This document shows, piece after piece, positions 7,135 to 7,769 of a stretch of DNA of 7,769 nt. How positions within the stretch are numbered: position 1 is the stretch's first letter; each line of letters starts with the position of its first letter. The stretch is taken from positions 1 through 7,769 of the forward strand of contig JAGOBT010000135.1 in NCBI GenBank assembly GCA_017999135.1, read 5' to 3'. Under the pieces are notes generated by a model, which was not told where the DNA came from, made no database searches, and saw only the letters and a program-made list of their open reading frames with translations. The stretch comes from Burkholderiaceae bacterium. GTDB taxonomy: Bacteria > Pseudomonadota > Gammaproteobacteria > Burkholderiales > Burkholderiaceae_C. The position numbers were made by a program, and so were the translations under genes.

Positions 7135-7769
7135 GCAGACAAGGCCAGGCGACGCACGGCGTGCGCCAGGGCAGACCGGGCGCCGCCGTGCGGCGCTGGC
7201 GTGCGTTGGCCGGCTGGCTGGCCCTGGGCGCGGCGGCGCCCGCGCTGGCTGCGGCCGGTTTCGATTGCCTGATCGAGCCGGCCCAGGTGGTCGAGGTGCG
7301 CAGCCCGGTGATCGGCCTGGTGGAGCAGGTGCATGCGCGCCGCGGCGACACCATCCGCAAGGGCCAGGTGCTGGTCACCATCGATTCGGGGGTCGAGAAA
7401 AGCGCGGCCGACACGGCCCGCTTCCGGGCCCAGGCCGAAGGTGCGCTGCAGCTGGCGCGCGCCCGGCGCGAGGCTGCCGACGAGAAGGCGCGGCGCATGA
7501 ATGAACTCTTTGGTGAGGAATTCGTGTCGGCCCAGGCCCGCGACGATGCCGTGGCCGAGGCCAGGCTGGCGCGTGCCGAGCTCAAGACGGCCGAAGAGAA
7601 CGCCGAACTGGCGCGCCTGGACCACCGGCAGGCGGTCGAGCAGCTGAACCGCCGCACCTTGCGCAGCCCGTTCAACGGCGTGGTGGTCGACCAGTACCAG
7701 TACCCCGGCGCGCTGGTCGAGGCCGGCGAGGGCCGCAAGCCGATCCTGAAGATCGCCGAGACGCAGCCG
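7131..7769 (+). CDS. HlyD/RND-type periplasmic adaptor subunit (3' partial)
   Basis: The first 213 residues of a membrane-fusion protein are present, in frame to the last base with no stop. An arginine-rich N-terminus (RRWR at 21-24) leads into a hydrophobic stretch and APALA|AAG, which gives a likely signal-peptidase I site after residue 40. The cysteine at 46 follows GFD and does not form a lipobox, so a lipoprotein is unlikely. The mature protein opens with FDCLIEP, then the first half-lipoyl motif RSPVIGLVEQVHARRGD (57-73) and KGQVLVTIDS (77-86). A long charged, alanine-rich helical hairpin runs from about 88 to 172, and the second half-lipoyl motif begins RTLRSPFNG at 175-183. The beta-barrel and membrane-proximal domains lie beyond the window. 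The start overlaps the SecA-like stop by 4 bases (ATGA). Unlike the two membrane-anchored adaptors upstream, this one is exported, so it may form the periplasmic collar meeting TolC. No RND pump is visible; one could lie downstream. Confidence 0.9.
   Translation, partial: MSRQGQATHGVRQGRPGAAVRRWRALAGWLALGAAAPALAAAGFDCLIEPAQVVEVRSPVIGLVEQVHARRGDTIRKGQVLVTIDSGVEKSAADTARFRAQAEGALQLARARREAADEKARRMNELFGEEFVSAQARDDAVAEARLARAELKTAEENAELARLDHRQAVEQLNRRTLRSPFNGVVVDQYQYPGALVEAGEGRKPILKIAETQP

Noticed and set aside
7131..7769. A lipoprotein adaptor anchored at the cysteine at residue 46
   Set aside because: The residues before the cysteine are GFD, not a lipobox, and a good signal-peptidase I site lies after residue 40.
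1..7769. Terminators, CRISPR repeats, tRNAs or insertion-sequence ends
   Set aside because: There is no intergenic space beyond 9 bases. The many GC-rich inverted matches (GGCC and GCCGGC runs) lie within codons and reflect composition, and no direct-repeat array was seen by eye.

Overview
The window is a very GC-rich stretch, strongly biased to G/C at third codon positions and coding on the plus strand almost without a break. Base composition, codon use and protein style suggest a high-GC betaproteobacterium, most likely of the order Burkholderiales (Rubrivivax/Leptothrix/Ideonella-like). That is an inference from style; there is no rRNA or other marker gene here.

Five co-directional genes are packed into what looks like one operon. 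The first and last run off the window. (1) Bases 1-1158: a TolC-family outer-membrane channel without its N-terminus. (2) 1158-2960: a 600-residue inner-membrane adaptor with a large cytosolic GAF-like region, one membrane helix and a periplasmic HlyD-like part. (3) 2970-5138: a 722-residue fusion of a PqqD-like domain, a polytopic M50/site-2-protease-type zinc metalloprotease core and a HlyD-like adaptor. (4) 5131-7134: a 667-residue SecA-like motor ATPase without the C-terminal third of housekeeping SecA. (5) 7131 to the window end: a periplasmic adaptor of the HlyD/RND membrane-fusion type with a signal peptide, cut at its 3' end. Junctions are a 1-base overlap, a 9-base gap, an 8-base overlap and a 4-base overlap. 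There is no intergenic region, promoter, terminator, tRNA, rRNA, CRISPR array or insertion sequence.

The gene set resembles a type I secretion or tripartite efflux system (TolC channel plus HlyD adaptors), but no ABC transporter, RND pump or MFS pump is present. In their place are a SecA-type ATPase and a membrane metalloprotease fused to an adaptor. My working model is a non-canonical envelope-spanning export machine. The PqqD-like and GAF-like domains would recognise substrate or signal in the cytosol, the SecA-like motor would supply energy, the M50 fusion would form the inner-membrane part (and perhaps process cargo), and the adaptors plus TolC would carry cargo outward. No cargo gene lies in the window. 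The domain calls are well supported by motifs; the joint function is inference.
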